From the NCBI GenBank assembly GCA_943367715.1, contig CALRJY020000002.1, positions 1 to 64,000 of the forward strand: a DNA stretch of 64,000 nt, read 5' to 3'. Origin of the DNA: JAEYXS01 sp943367715. Its GTDB lineage: Bacteria > Verrucomicrobiota > Verrucomicrobiia > Limisphaerales > JAEYXS01. Each line of letters begins with the position of its first letter. Position 1 is the stretch's first letter. The notes below the pieces were generated by a model, which was given only the letters and a program-made list of their open reading frames with translations, searched no databases and was not told the origin of the DNA. The position numbers were made by a program, and so were the translations under genes. Below are positions 7,450 to 16,106 of the stretch, piece by piece.

Positions 7450-7884
7450 ATGATGAACCTCCTCGCCATCGCCACTGTCTTTCGTCGCATGCCCTGGGGT
7501 CTCCGCCTCACGACTTTCCTCTGCGGCATGCTCATCGTTTTCGTCCCGGTCGCATTGATCCCGGGCGGTCAATACCATATCGATGACACTACCGTTGACT
7601 TTACAGAATTCTGGCGGCGGGGCGGCGGACCAGCCTTCATCTCTATGGGTCTGCTTGGCGCTTTGCTGGCCTATGGATTCTTAGGCGCACGACGTTGGGT
7701 GCGGCCCTTGCTGGTCTTCATCCTGTTCCTGCTTTCCGCGATGGAAGCGCTTTGGGCACCCACCACGGCAGATCAGCTCCACCTGCTGGTTAGCACCTTC
7801 TTAGTGACAGGCTTGGCGTACCTATATTTTTTCCATCATCGTCCGGTCATCGAGTTTTTCACGCACCCCAATAACCAGACATGA
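7450..7884 (+). CDS. Small integral membrane protein (144 aa)
   Basis: Four hydrophobic segments are visible: FLCGMLIVFVPVALIPG, ISMGLLGALLAYGFLG, PLLVFILFLLSAMEAL and LLVSTFLVTGLAYLYFF. No family is recognised. The start is uncertain: 7450 (ATGATG) follows the previous stop by 1 nt, while 7432 would overlap the DUF1990 gene by 17 nt. It is the last gene of the plus-strand array of short genes. Confidence 0.6.
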   Translation: MMNLLAIATVFRRMPWGLRLTTFLCGMLIVFVPVALIPGGQYHIDDTTVDFTEFWRRGGGPAFISMGLLGALLAYGFLGARRWVRPLLVFILFLLSAMEALWAPTTADQLHLLVSTFLVTGLAYLYFFHHRPVIEFFTHPNNQT

Positions 7885-7943
7885 CTTCATATTGGCCCGG
7901 ATTGACACCCTTCCCTAACCCCGTAGTCTCCTGCCTCAGCCCT

Positions 7944-9308
7944 ATGAACACAGCGCGTTGCCTTATCGCTTTGCTCCTGGCGACACTCTTGCCCGGAGCT
8001 AATTCCGCATTTGCCCAAACACCCAACTGGGACGAGGTCCTCGGCCCGCGTCAAGGCAAGCCACCCGCACCCTCCGGCTACAAGGTCCAGTGGCGCAGCG
8101 ATCTCACTGCCGCCATGGCCGAGGCCAAGAAAGAGAACCGCCCCCTCTTCGTCACCTTCCGCTGCCTGCCCTGCAAGCAATGCTCCGCCTTTGACAAGGA
8201 AGTCCTCGAAGGCGGCACGGATCTCGATCCCCTCCTGCTCCAGTTCGTCACCGTGCGCCTCACGGACGCCAAGATGATCGATTTCCGCATCTTCCCCATG
8301 GAAGGCTATCAGGACCTCGACCTCTCCTGGTGGGGCTGGATCCTCTCGCCCGAAGGCCGCGTCCTCAGCGTCTACGGCGGTCGCGATAACGTCTCCGATG
8401 CCACCCGCATCTCGAAGCCTTCGCTCATCCGCACCCTGCAATCCACCCTCGCCTGGCACGCCGATCCGCGCCGTGAGAAATGGAATCTCGACCTGCCCGC
8501 ACCCGACTTGACCAAACCCAAAGCCGATCCCACCAACCTGCCCGGCTACGCCACCTGGCAGAAGCTGCGTCCGGCCAAGGAAAGCCTGAACTCCAACTGC
8601 ATCCATTGCCACCAAGTCGCCGACATCCTGCGCACGCCAGCCGTCGCCGCGAAGACCTTCGACAAGATTAAAGACACCCAAGTCTGGCCGTTGCCCGAGA
8701 ACGTCGGCATCGTCATCGAGCGCGATCACGGTCTCCTCGTGAAGCAAGTCACACCCAACAGCCCCGCTGCGAAAGCCGGCCTGCAAAAAGGTGACATCCT
8801 CGGCGCGGCGAACAAACACCTGCTCTTCAGTCAGGCAGATTTCCGCGGCGTGCTCCATCGCGGCCCGAAAGGCGCGGGTGAATTCGAACTCGTCTGGCAG
8901 CGCAACGGCAAGGCCATGACCGGCACTGTGGAAGTCACCGACGGCTGGCGTCGCACCGCGCTCGACTGGCGCATGTCCATCTCCCAGGGCGTCATCAGCA
9001 TCGGCCCGTCCTTCTTCCCGCTGAAAGTGCCGGATAACAAACGCACCCAGCTCGGCATCCATCCCAAGACCATGGCCATCCAGCCGTACATGGGCACCAA
9101 CACCGATCGCGTGGCCTATCAGGCCGGCCTGCGTTCCAGCCACGTCGTCACTTCCGTCAACGGCATGAGTCCGGACCTTGATGGCCGCGCCTTTCTTGTG
9201 TGGTTTCGCATGAAATTCAATCCCGGCGACCAGATCACCATGGGCTACCGCGACGAAGCCGGTCTGCCCAAGCAGGCCAAATTCACCCTGCCCACGAGCG
9301 GAGAATAG
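7944..9308 (+). CDS. Secreted thioredoxin-like / CxxCH / PDZ protein (454 aa)
   Basis: Domain order is a signal peptide (cleavage after AFA, ~residue 24), then a thioredoxin-like region with CLPC at 74-77 plus a further Cys at 80. A mono-heme-like CIHCH site follows at 219-223, then two PDZ-like domains at about 245-325 and 380-450 (GLLVKQVTPNSPAAKAGLQKGDIL in the first). This is likely an exported redox or quality-control protein that senses thiols and binds client peptides. Family composites of this type occur in Planctomycetes and Verrucomicrobia. The start at 7944 gives a clean signal peptide; 7881 overlaps the upstream gene. Confidence 0.75.
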   Translation: MNTARCLIALLLATLLPGANSAFAQTPNWDEVLGPRQGKPPAPSGYKVQWRSDLTAAMAEAKKENRPLFVTFRCLPCKQCSAFDKEVLEGGTDLDPLLLQFVTVRLTDAKMIDFRIFPMEGYQDLDLSWWGWILSPEGRVLSVYGGRDNVSDATRISKPSLIRTLQSTLAWHADPRREKWNLDLPAPDLTKPKADPTNLPGYATWQKLRPAKESLNSNCIHCHQVADILRTPAVAAKTFDKIKDTQVWPLPENVGIVIERDHGLLVKQVTPNSPAAKAGLQKGDILGAANKHLLFSQADFRGVLHRGPKGAGEFELVWQRNGKAMTGTVEVTDGWRRTALDWRMSISQGVISIGPSFFPLKVPDNKRTQLGIHPKTMAIQPYMGTNTDRVAYQAGLRSSHVVTSVNGMSPDLDGRAFLVWFRMKFNPGDQITMGYRDEAGLPKQAKFTLPTSGE

Positions 9309-9309
9309 T

Positions 9310-9888
9310 ATGCGACTGCACGTCGGCCCCATTCCCGAATCACCGGACTTCATTCCCGATGATTCGTGGAAAGCCTTGCGTGAACCCTCGCCGTGGATGT
9401 TTCAACTCCTCGCCCTTCCCATCGGCATCGGCACTGGCCTGCTCTTTCTTTTTCTTTGGGCACGCCTCACGCCCTTGAACGAGGTCGCGTCGGAGGGGTC
9501 GCTCGGCCTCTTCCTGTTGAATTTCGCCGGCATCGTGGTGGTGCATGAACTTCTGCATGCGCTCATCCATCCGGGCAATGGTCGCCATCATGCCTCCATC
9601 CTTGGTCTCTGGCCCTCGAAGATACTTTTCTACGCCCACTACGATGGCGAGATGTCGCGCAACCGCTTCATCGCCATCATGCTCATGCCGTTGCTCGTCA
9701 TGAGTGTTTTGCCCTTGGTAATCCTGGCCGTCACGCAGACGGCCTCTGGCTGGCTCGCTTTCATCTCCAGCTTCAACGCCCTGCTCGCCTGTGGGGATAT
9801 CCTCGGTACCGGCATGATCTGGTTCCAAATTCCCGCCCATGCCACCGTCCGTAATCAAGGCTGGAAGACCTATTGGCGAACGCGCTGA
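9310..9888 (+). CDS. DUF3267 membrane metalloprotease-like protein (192 aa)
   Basis: The protein carries HELLHAL (about residues 79-85), a HExxH zinc-binding motif inside a membrane segment, with further membrane helices at ~32-51, 115-137 and 142-160. This arrangement matches the DUF3267 group of putative intramembrane zincins. It starts one base after the stop of the thioredoxin/PDZ gene, so the two are very likely one transcript; processing of an exported partner is an inference. Confidence 0.7.
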   Translation: MRLHVGPIPESPDFIPDDSWKALREPSPWMFQLLALPIGIGTGLLFLFLWARLTPLNEVASEGSLGLFLLNFAGIVVVHELLHALIHPGNGRHHASILGLWPSKILFYAHYDGEMSRNRFIAIMLMPLLVMSVLPLVILAVTQTASGWLAFISSFNALLACGDILGTGMIWFQIPAHATVRNQGWKTYWRTR

Positions 9889-9920
9889 GCTTCAGCGTGG
9901 TAAAACATCGCTACGCCATG

Positions 9921-11039
9921 TCATCGGGCAGCACTTACGTTCTCACCGAACACAATCTCGATCTCATACTTGGCCGCTCCCACCATATCATCGGCGAAAC
10001 TCACAAGTATGTCGTCCTTCCGCGTCTGCATATTGACGAACCCACGGCCTGCTTTTGAGACAATCCTGGCCGTGCGAAAATCAACTCCCGCCGGAAACAG
10101 CTCTTTGCTCCAAACCGGTGAGCCCACCACATCCCAACCCTCCTGATTGATCGCCACATTGGAAGGCGGACTCCATTGCTTATGGACCCATTGCACCCCT
10201 TTTCCATTCACCACCAGCTCGTCGCTACCATCGATATCAGCACTGATATGCAATCGCGCCGTCCCAGTTTTCTTGAAGCCGGCAGCAGGCGCCGCGAAGA
10301 AGTTCACTTTGAACTCATACTCATCCGCGCCCCACGGCGTGTCGTAGATGTGAACCACCGCTCCATCGTTCAATTTCTCCAACGCTACGATGTCCCTCCC
10401 GGCAATGACCTCGATCTCGCAGTGCGCCCATGATATGTCACCGGGAAGGGAGCTTTTGCCCAGATCGATGAAGTCCATCTCGGACGGATTCCAGCTTCGT
10501 CCGTTCAGCGTGACTTCGTGTACCGGTTTGTATTGCAGATGCTTCCACAAAACTCCCTCCCGTCCGATACGTATGGTATCCAGCCCGTCCACGAATGCTT
10601 TGAAATGCAACGTCGCCACAGGTGGCGAATTGGCCGTCGTGCTTCCACTTTTCTTTCTGACCGCTGCAGAGGAAGTGCCCGAAGACAGGGTCACATATTT
10701 GAACTCCCGCGACACCGTCTCCACGGAAGCCGTTTGAACTTCTCCCGTGTAAGCCATCACCCGCATGAACAGCATGCTCTCCTGCCGGGGAAAACTCAGA
10801 TTCAATGTTCCGCCGCCAACCGGCACCGGAAAGCCGAAGCTGTTTTCCCAGTCGGCTTCCAGCGTGGCTCTGGTCTGCAAAAAAGCGCGCGTCAGCTCAG
10901 CGGGCAAATCCACGGTAAGGACCACTGAATCCCCCTCGATAACGATACCCTTCACCACCGGCTGCGCAGGCGGTTGGCCTGCCCCGAGAAAAAGCAGCAC
11001 GGTCAATGCGAGGACCGCAAATATCAGGCGTGGCTTCAT
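9921..11039 (-). CDS. Secreted hypothetical protein (372 aa)
   Basis: The signal peptide MKPRLIFAVLALTVLLFLGAG is followed by a beta-rich body. No known domain is recognised. Two similar segments, a HFKAFVDGLDTIRIGREGVLW stretch near residue 145 and a RLHISADIDGSDELVVNGKGVQW stretch near residue 265, indicate a repeated module ending in G-V-x-W-x-H/K. That pattern resembles lectin- or sugar-binding-like repeats in secreted PVC proteins. The start at 11039 was chosen for the signal peptide. It ends facing the plus-strand gene at 9310. Confidence 0.65.
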   Translation of the reverse strand: MKPRLIFAVLALTVLLFLGAGQPPAQPVVKGIVIEGDSVVLTVDLPAELTRAFLQTRATLEADWENSFGFPVPVGGGTLNLSFPRQESMLFMRVMAYTGEVQTASVETVSREFKYVTLSSGTSSAAVRKKSGSTTANSPPVATLHFKAFVDGLDTIRIGREGVLWKHLQYKPVHEVTLNGRSWNPSEMDFIDLGKSSLPGDISWAHCEIEVIAGRDIVALEKLNDGAVVHIYDTPWGADEYEFKVNFFAAPAAGFKKTGTARLHISADIDGSDELVVNGKGVQWVHKQWSPPSNVAINQEGWDVVGSPVWSKELFPAGVDFRTARIVSKAGRGFVNMQTRKDDILVSFADDMVGAAKYEIEIVFGENVSAAR

Positions 11040-11131
11040 CTTCCGGGATATTAGCACACTCCACAGCCATCAAAAGAGAATTCCCCAGCGGCGATGGCCG
11101 CCTTATTAATCAATCGCTTGCTTGATGACGG

Positions 11132-12127
11132 TCAATGCTTCAGTGGATACACCAGCTCACGAAGGTTCGCACCCTCACGTTGAAACAGAATCACCCGCAC
11201 ACCGTTCTCCCTTGCTGCCTCCAATCCCCGCTCGCCTCCCATCACCACCATCGCCGTCGCCCAGCCATCCGCCAGCAGGCAGCTTTCATGGATGACCGTC
11301 GCCGATGCAACCTGCCTCTCCGCCGGCCAGCCAGTGTGCGGATCGATGATGTGATGATACCGCTTGCCGTTGATCTCACGGAAATTCCGGTCATCGCCCG
11401 AAGTGGCCAGACACTGGTCGCGCAAGTGGATGATGCGCTGGATGCGCTCACCATTGGAACCTGGCTGTTCGATACCCACCGGCCATCCCTTCCCTTCAGG
11501 CCCATCACCCACCGCCGCAAACTCCCCGCCCATATCGACGAGAAAATTCCCACAGCCAAGCTGCTTCAACTGTGCCTTCGCCAGATCCGCTGCCAGTCCC
11601 ATCGCCACGGCGCTCACATCCAGCGAGACGAACGGACGCAGCTTGCGCACCGCTGGTGGCGAAGCCCTCACCTGCACATTGGTATGGCCCACCTTCGTCC
11701 GCGCGATGGCTATTTCCGTGACCGTCGGCATCTGCCCCACGCGTCGGATCGGCCCGAAGCCCCACGCCTGCACCAACGGATACACCGTCGGGTCCAGCGC
11801 TCCCCCGCTCTTCGCAGCAAGGTCCAGACTGGCTTCGACCGCCCTCATCAAGTTCGTCGAGATCGGATACCAGTTCGTGCTGCGCGAGACGCTGAACCGT
11901 GAGATCTCCGAATCCGCGCGATACGTGGACATCTCCTTCTCAATATCCATGAGCAGCGCCGAAATATCCTGTTTAATGACCGCTTCCTCCTGCCCGCCGA
12001 TCCACTTCACCGACCACTTCATCCCCATCGCCGTGCCGGTGACGTGATGCACAGGTTCCCCTGAAAACAACGACGATACAAATCCAAGCATCAAGCACAG
12101 GAACAATGCTCGTCGCATGCGAATCAT
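11132..12127 (-). CDS. apbE: FAD:protein FMN transferase (ApbE)
   Basis: The protein (331 aa) attaches FMN covalently to a Thr/Ser of exported flavoproteins, using FAD as donor and Mg2+. Family blocks are visible: MSTYRADSEISRFS near residue 65-80, VDMGGEFAAVGDGP near 190, LATSGDDRNF, then HHIIDPHTGWP and ADGWATAMVVMG near the C-terminus. A signal peptide or anchor is present (RALFLCLMLGFVSSLFSG). Its ATG overlaps the stop of the upstream NosR-like gene (ATGA), which fixes the start and implies coupled translation. That neighbour carries the probable flavinylation site, so the two form a natural enzyme-substrate pair. Confidence 0.92.
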   Translation of the reverse strand: MIRMRRALFLCLMLGFVSSLFSGEPVHHVTGTAMGMKWSVKWIGGQEEAVIKQDISALLMDIEKEMSTYRADSEISRFSVSRSTNWYPISTNLMRAVEASLDLAAKSGGALDPTVYPLVQAWGFGPIRRVGQMPTVTEIAIARTKVGHTNVQVRASPPAVRKLRPFVSLDVSAVAMGLAADLAKAQLKQLGCGNFLVDMGGEFAAVGDGPEGKGWPVGIEQPGSNGERIQRIIHLRDQCLATSGDDRNFREINGKRYHHIIDPHTGWPAERQVASATVIHESCLLADGWATAMVVMGGERGLEAARENGVRVILFQREGANLRELVYPLKH

Positions 12128-13428
12128 AACGGCCCCACGATCCATTGCTGAAGCACGTAGTACTTCCAGTAAAACAACGCCGCCACGATCACCAGCAATC
12201 CGGCGAACGCATCCCGCGCCGTGAACTTGTCCTGCGGCCCGCGTGAACGCACAAACTCCAGCACCGCCCCCGTGGGACAACCAAATTTGCAATACGCCTG
12301 CGGCACAAAGAACGCCGCGATCAACCCACCCACCGCGATCAATATCGTCGCCAACCCCGCTACCCCGATGATGTAGGCATCAAACGGTTCCACGCTCGCC
12401 AGATCGATTGGCAACCCCAGCATCACAATGGCGATCACCATGAAGAGCAGCACGCCGGGCAGATAACGCAGACGCTTCGCCACCTCATCCGGCACCGAAA
12501 CCCGCCACTTTTTCGGCGTCAGCCGTCCCACCAGTTCCTGCGCCGCCCCATGCGGACAGAGATGCAAGCAATAGACCGGTTTGCGCGTCGTCCACGGCAC
12601 CACCAGCGCCACCACACCCAGCAACACGATTCCCGGAGCCATCCGCCAGGGCAGTCCCGATTTCGCCCAGCCCATCAACAAAGATTGCGCCACCAGATCA
12701 CCGCTGATCAGCCCCACATACACGATGACCACCACCTGAAATACCCGCCGCACCCACTTGCGCTTCTCGATGTTCGAGAACGTCAGCAGCAACGCCATGA
12801 TCACCACCACCGCCAAACCAATGTCTCCCGCCGAAGCGCGAAAGGCAGGCTGATTGGATGCATCTGTGTCGGTGCGACGGAACCGCAACGCGATGCCCTC
12901 TGCCATCGCGAGGCTCGTCATGGACGAACCCGCCACGCCCTCCATCCGTAATGCCTTCGGCGTCATCTCGCCGACTTCCTCCCAGGTTTTGCCGTTCCAG
13001 ATCTTCAGGAACTGGCGGTCCGTGGCCACGTCCTCCACATGCTTCCGGGTGTCCTCGCTGCGCCGGATCTTGATGCCCAGCACTTTCAGATCCTTGTCCA
13101 ACGCCACCAGCGTATCCGTCATGCCCACATACCCCATGATATGATCCGCATCCGGCGATGTCCGCACCACGTAACCGATCTTTTCCCCAGCAGCATTCAA
13201 CACCTCCAACCCGCGGAACTCGGAATGATCCGGCCGCAACTCCTTGGCCTCCGGCAAAAACTTCGTGACCTCATCCGCCGTGACCGGTGTATCTCCCAAA
13301 ACGCGAATCCGGTAATGATGTTCCCGGACGATCCACACGATGAGTAAAATCACCGCCAGCCGATAAACCCGCAGCGCGATGGGGAGCCATCGTGAGGCGG
13401 GTTTCTGAATTGGCGGCAGATCGGACAC
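12124..13428 (-). CDS. NosR/NapH-like membrane flavoprotein with FMN-binding domain
   Basis: The 434-residue protein starts with a membrane helix (~20-35). An exported FMN-binding domain follows (~70-185) with GVAGSSMTS at 164-172, where Thr171 is the likely phosphoester FMN site. Then come about five helices and two CxxxCP motifs, C287/C291 (CLHLCPHG) and C380/C384 (CKFGCPTG), as in NosR. The long C-terminal ferredoxin of NosR is absent. It probably moves electrons across the membrane from a quinol or cytosolic donor to a periplasmic flavin. The start codon is GTG. No nos, nap or rnf genes are in view, so the physiological partner is unknown. Confidence 0.8.
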   Translation of the reverse strand: MSDLPPIQKPASRWLPIALRVYRLAVILLIVWIVREHHYRIRVLGDTPVTADEVTKFLPEAKELRPDHSEFRGLEVLNAAGEKIGYVVRTSPDADHIMGYVGMTDTLVALDKDLKVLGIKIRRSEDTRKHVEDVATDRQFLKIWNGKTWEEVGEMTPKALRMEGVAGSSMTSLAMAEGIALRFRRTDTDASNQPAFRASAGDIGLAVVVIMALLLTFSNIEKRKWVRRVFQVVVIVYVGLISGDLVAQSLLMGWAKSGLPWRMAPGIVLLGVVALVVPWTTRKPVYCLHLCPHGAAQELVGRLTPKKWRVSVPDEVAKRLRYLPGVLLFMVIAIVMLGLPIDLASVEPFDAYIIGVAGLATILIAVGGLIAAFFVPQAYCKFGCPTGAVLEFVRSRGPQDKFTARDAFAGLLVIVAALFYWKYYVLQQWIVGPL

Positions 13429-13509
13429 AGTTAAGCTTCTTAGTTTGTTCCGTGATGTTCTAAACGAAACAGTCTGCGTTTACGATGATTTCATTCCTGG
13501 CGAACGCTG

Positions 13510-13552
13510 AAAAAGAAAAACCGCCTGACATGATATCTCATGACAGGCGGTT
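13510..13552 (-). terminator. Rho-independent terminator of the FAD oxidoreductase gene
   Basis: Read on the minus strand, AACCGCCTG pairs with CAGGCGGTT, with an inner TCATG/CATGA stem and a 4-nt loop, and is followed by TTTTTCTTTTT. It lies 16 nt after the stop at 13568 and separates that gene from the NosR-like gene. Confidence 0.85.
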
Positions 13553-13567
13553 GGAATTCCCCACTAA

Positions 13568-15862
13568 CTATTTGGCCGGCAACACCTGGATGGCGTCCGC
13601 ATGGACGTTGCCATCCACCTTGTCCGTGCCGATCTCCACCACACCCTTCTTCGAAGCATCGAAGGTGTAAGTGCCCACGGAGATAAACCCGTTCGTCAAA
13701 GGTGCCTGCACCTTTTGATTGATCCGGACAGTCTGTGAACCGGCCGTGTCCGTCACCGTGATCGGCACGTTGGTGGCACGATTCTCATGCATGCCATAAG
13801 CCACACGCACCTCATACTTGCCCGATTGCGGCACCGAGAATTCATAGCGCACCGAGGCTCCCGCCTCGCGGCCATACAGGTAGTGCTCGCCCACGAAACC
13901 CTTCAGGCCCTCGCCCGCGGTCCACTTGCCCTTCTTCACCGCTTGCGGGTCATCCACCACGATGCCTGGCAGCTTCTTCGGGTCCACGCCCGTCTCGAAC
14001 ACTTGCGGCGCGGTCAGTTCCGTCGCGCCTTGCGGCTTGTAGAACTGCGCGTTCACCGTATCCCGACGCATGAAGTGGTCCAGATTCATCAGCTCCTTCA
14101 ATTGCTCAAGGTAGGAGTGATACACATCACGCGGCAGGCAGTTCTGCTTGATGCAGATGGAGGCCGCCTTGCCCACAACCTCGCCCATCATGCCGCCCGT
14201 CTTCATCACACGCACCGTGCCGAGCGCCTCATGCGTCACGCTGACGTTGCGACCAGCCATGAACAGGTTCTCGATGTTGCGCGAATAGAAGCTGCGGTAA
14301 GGCACCGGGTAGCCGTGGTTACGGTCCACCGCCTTGTCGAACACCGCCTTCGAAATGAAGGGATCGTTCGGGAACTTCTTCATGTACTGCTCACGCGGAT
14401 AATGGAGGTCGATGTCCCACGTCGTAGGCACACAACCATCCGGGAACATCTTCTTGCTGGTGATATCTTCACGCGTGAGGATCACATCGCCCAATAACTG
14501 GCGCGATTCACGCGTGCCGCCCACGTAAGCCACCCACGTCATCTTGGCGTTCGGATGCTCCTTCGCGCCATCCTTGTTCTTCATCGTGTTGAAGGCACCG
14601 TAGATGGCGCGGAAATTCCAGTCGCGTGTGTATTCCAGATCATGCAGCGGATGCTTGTCGAAGCCGGATTCCCAGAACCATTCGGCATGGCCCTTCTTCG
14701 GATACGGGAAATCATCCATGGTCAGGTCCAGAGCCCAAGGCGTCTCCGGGAACTTCGCCGGTTCCTTGCCCTCTTCCCAGCGCCACATGTTGCTCATGCC
14801 CAGGTGGCCTTCTTCCTGCACCGTATGATCCGCACCCGCCAGCGCACCGACACCCGCATGCCCCGTGCTGTCCACGAAGAGCTTGCCCGCAAAGCGCGTC
14901 ACCTGGCTGGTGCGCGTATCCAGACCGATCACCGCCACCAGCTTGTTACCATTCGTTTCCACGGCGAAAACGTGATTGTTCAAAAACAACGAGATGTTCT
15001 TTTCCGCCCGCACGAGTGCTTCCTTCTTCTCATCACCAAATTCTTCAAAGGTGCCGGGCGAAGACTTCGCCTTGTCCATGAACTCTTCCACGATGCCGCC
15101 GAGCTTCGGATACAAACCACGACGCGTGCCACCCATCGCCCACACGCGGATCTCGGAGCTACCGTTGCCACCCAGCACCGGCCGATTCTGGATCAGCGCC
15201 ACCTTGATGCCCATGCGCGCCGCCGCGATGGCCGCGCCCATGCCGCCATAGCCGCCACCCACGATCACCAGGTCATACGGACCGGACTCCACCGGACTAC
15301 CCGGCAGGCCCATCAGCTCCCGCCGCCACTTCGGCAACGTTTCTTTTGTCTCTGGCGGCGTGTAACCAGCATCCTTGGTGAAGATGATGGCATCGCAACG
15401 GCCTTCAAAGCCGGTCAGGTCGCGGAGCGCCACTTGCGCCTCCGTCTTCTTGATCTCCACCGTGCCGCCGTCATGCCAGAACCAGTTCTCACCCTTCGTG
15501 CCGAAGGTTTCCTTCACCGCTTCGCCATCCACCAGCACCTGAAACTTGCCCGGCGTTCCCGTGGCCTTCCAGCGCGCCACCCAGTCCTTCGTGCGCACCA
15601 GCACGCGATACTTGCCCGTGCTGGGGAACTTCACGGTCGTCACCGCATCCTTCACCGGCGTGCCCATGCCGTGAGCCAGCAGATAGGGGGAGCCCATGAT
15701 CTCGATGAATTGCGTATCCACCGCCCAGCCGCCCTGGTCCTTGAAGGATTCCGCCTCCACCAGCACGGTGTCCGCCGCCTGGACCGATGCGCCCATCCCT
15801 AACAGCATCAAAGCCGACAGCAGCGCCTTGAATTTCAACGTTATCGTTTTCGTATCGTGCAT
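13568..15862 (-). CDS. Secreted FAD-dependent oxidoreductase with sugar-binding-like flanks
   Basis: The product (764 aa) has a signal peptide ending ...MGASVQA. An N-terminal beta-sandwich follows (VEAESFKDQGGW, residues ~32-165). A large FAD domain starts with the dinucleotide motif VIVGGGYGGMGAA (~199-211) and ends with NLFMAGRNVSVTHEALGTVR, the PF12831-type FAD oxidoreductase pattern. The last ~140 residues resemble a golvesin C-terminal-like domain (DDPQAVKKGKW ... SVRYEFSVPQSGKYEVRVAY). Such proteins are abundant in polysaccharide-degrading PVC bacteria; the substrate is unknown. The start at 15862 was chosen for the signal peptide, 87 nt inside the longest frame. Confidence 0.85.
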   Translation of the reverse strand: MHDTKTITLKFKALLSALMLLGMGASVQAADTVLVEAESFKDQGGWAVDTQFIEIMGSPYLLAHGMGTPVKDAVTTVKFPSTGKYRVLVRTKDWVARWKATGTPGKFQVLVDGEAVKETFGTKGENWFWHDGGTVEIKKTEAQVALRDLTGFEGRCDAIIFTKDAGYTPPETKETLPKWRRELMGLPGSPVESGPYDLVIVGGGYGGMGAAIAAARMGIKVALIQNRPVLGGNGSSEIRVWAMGGTRRGLYPKLGGIVEEFMDKAKSSPGTFEEFGDEKKEALVRAEKNISLFLNNHVFAVETNGNKLVAVIGLDTRTSQVTRFAGKLFVDSTGHAGVGALAGADHTVQEEGHLGMSNMWRWEEGKEPAKFPETPWALDLTMDDFPYPKKGHAEWFWESGFDKHPLHDLEYTRDWNFRAIYGAFNTMKNKDGAKEHPNAKMTWVAYVGGTRESRQLLGDVILTREDITSKKMFPDGCVPTTWDIDLHYPREQYMKKFPNDPFISKAVFDKAVDRNHGYPVPYRSFYSRNIENLFMAGRNVSVTHEALGTVRVMKTGGMMGEVVGKAASICIKQNCLPRDVYHSYLEQLKELMNLDHFMRRDTVNAQFYKPQGATELTAPQVFETGVDPKKLPGIVVDDPQAVKKGKWTAGEGLKGFVGEHYLYGREAGASVRYEFSVPQSGKYEVRVAYGMHENRATNVPITVTDTAGSQTVRINQKVQAPLTNGFISVGTYTFDASKKGVVEIGTDKVDGNVHADAIQVLPAK

Positions 15863-16106
15863 AAATTTGATCACCGGAGGCAAAGACGGTCCTGCTTGGG
15901 CCATCAACGCCAACACGGGTTGCAGAGGACTATAGTTCCATTTCGGCATAAACTGGACAGGAAAATTTTCAACTCACCGATGAATTCATCCCCCTCCTCC
16001 TCTGATATCATCCCCGGATAGGCTTGAATCAACTTTGGAAGAAGGTTTAACTCTTTCATCTGCCTCGGCACCCCATAGAGGCCGTGGACGACCAAGAAGA
16101 CACGCT

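Noticed and set aside
1..8000. A classical integron
   Set aside because: No integrase gene is present, and full R''/L''/L'/R' attC folds could not be shown for the spacers, so only cassette-like features are reported as a finding.
7887..9353. Long minus-strand open frame (488 codons) opposite the thioredoxin/PDZ gene
   Set aside because: It is an antisense shadow of a gene with a signal peptide and conserved motifs on the plus strand; its product is Gly/Ala/Asp-biased with no domain.
14555..15802. Plus-strand frame (415 codons) opposite the FAD oxidoreductase
   Set aside because: Arg/His-rich antisense translation of a clear FAD-binding enzyme gene.
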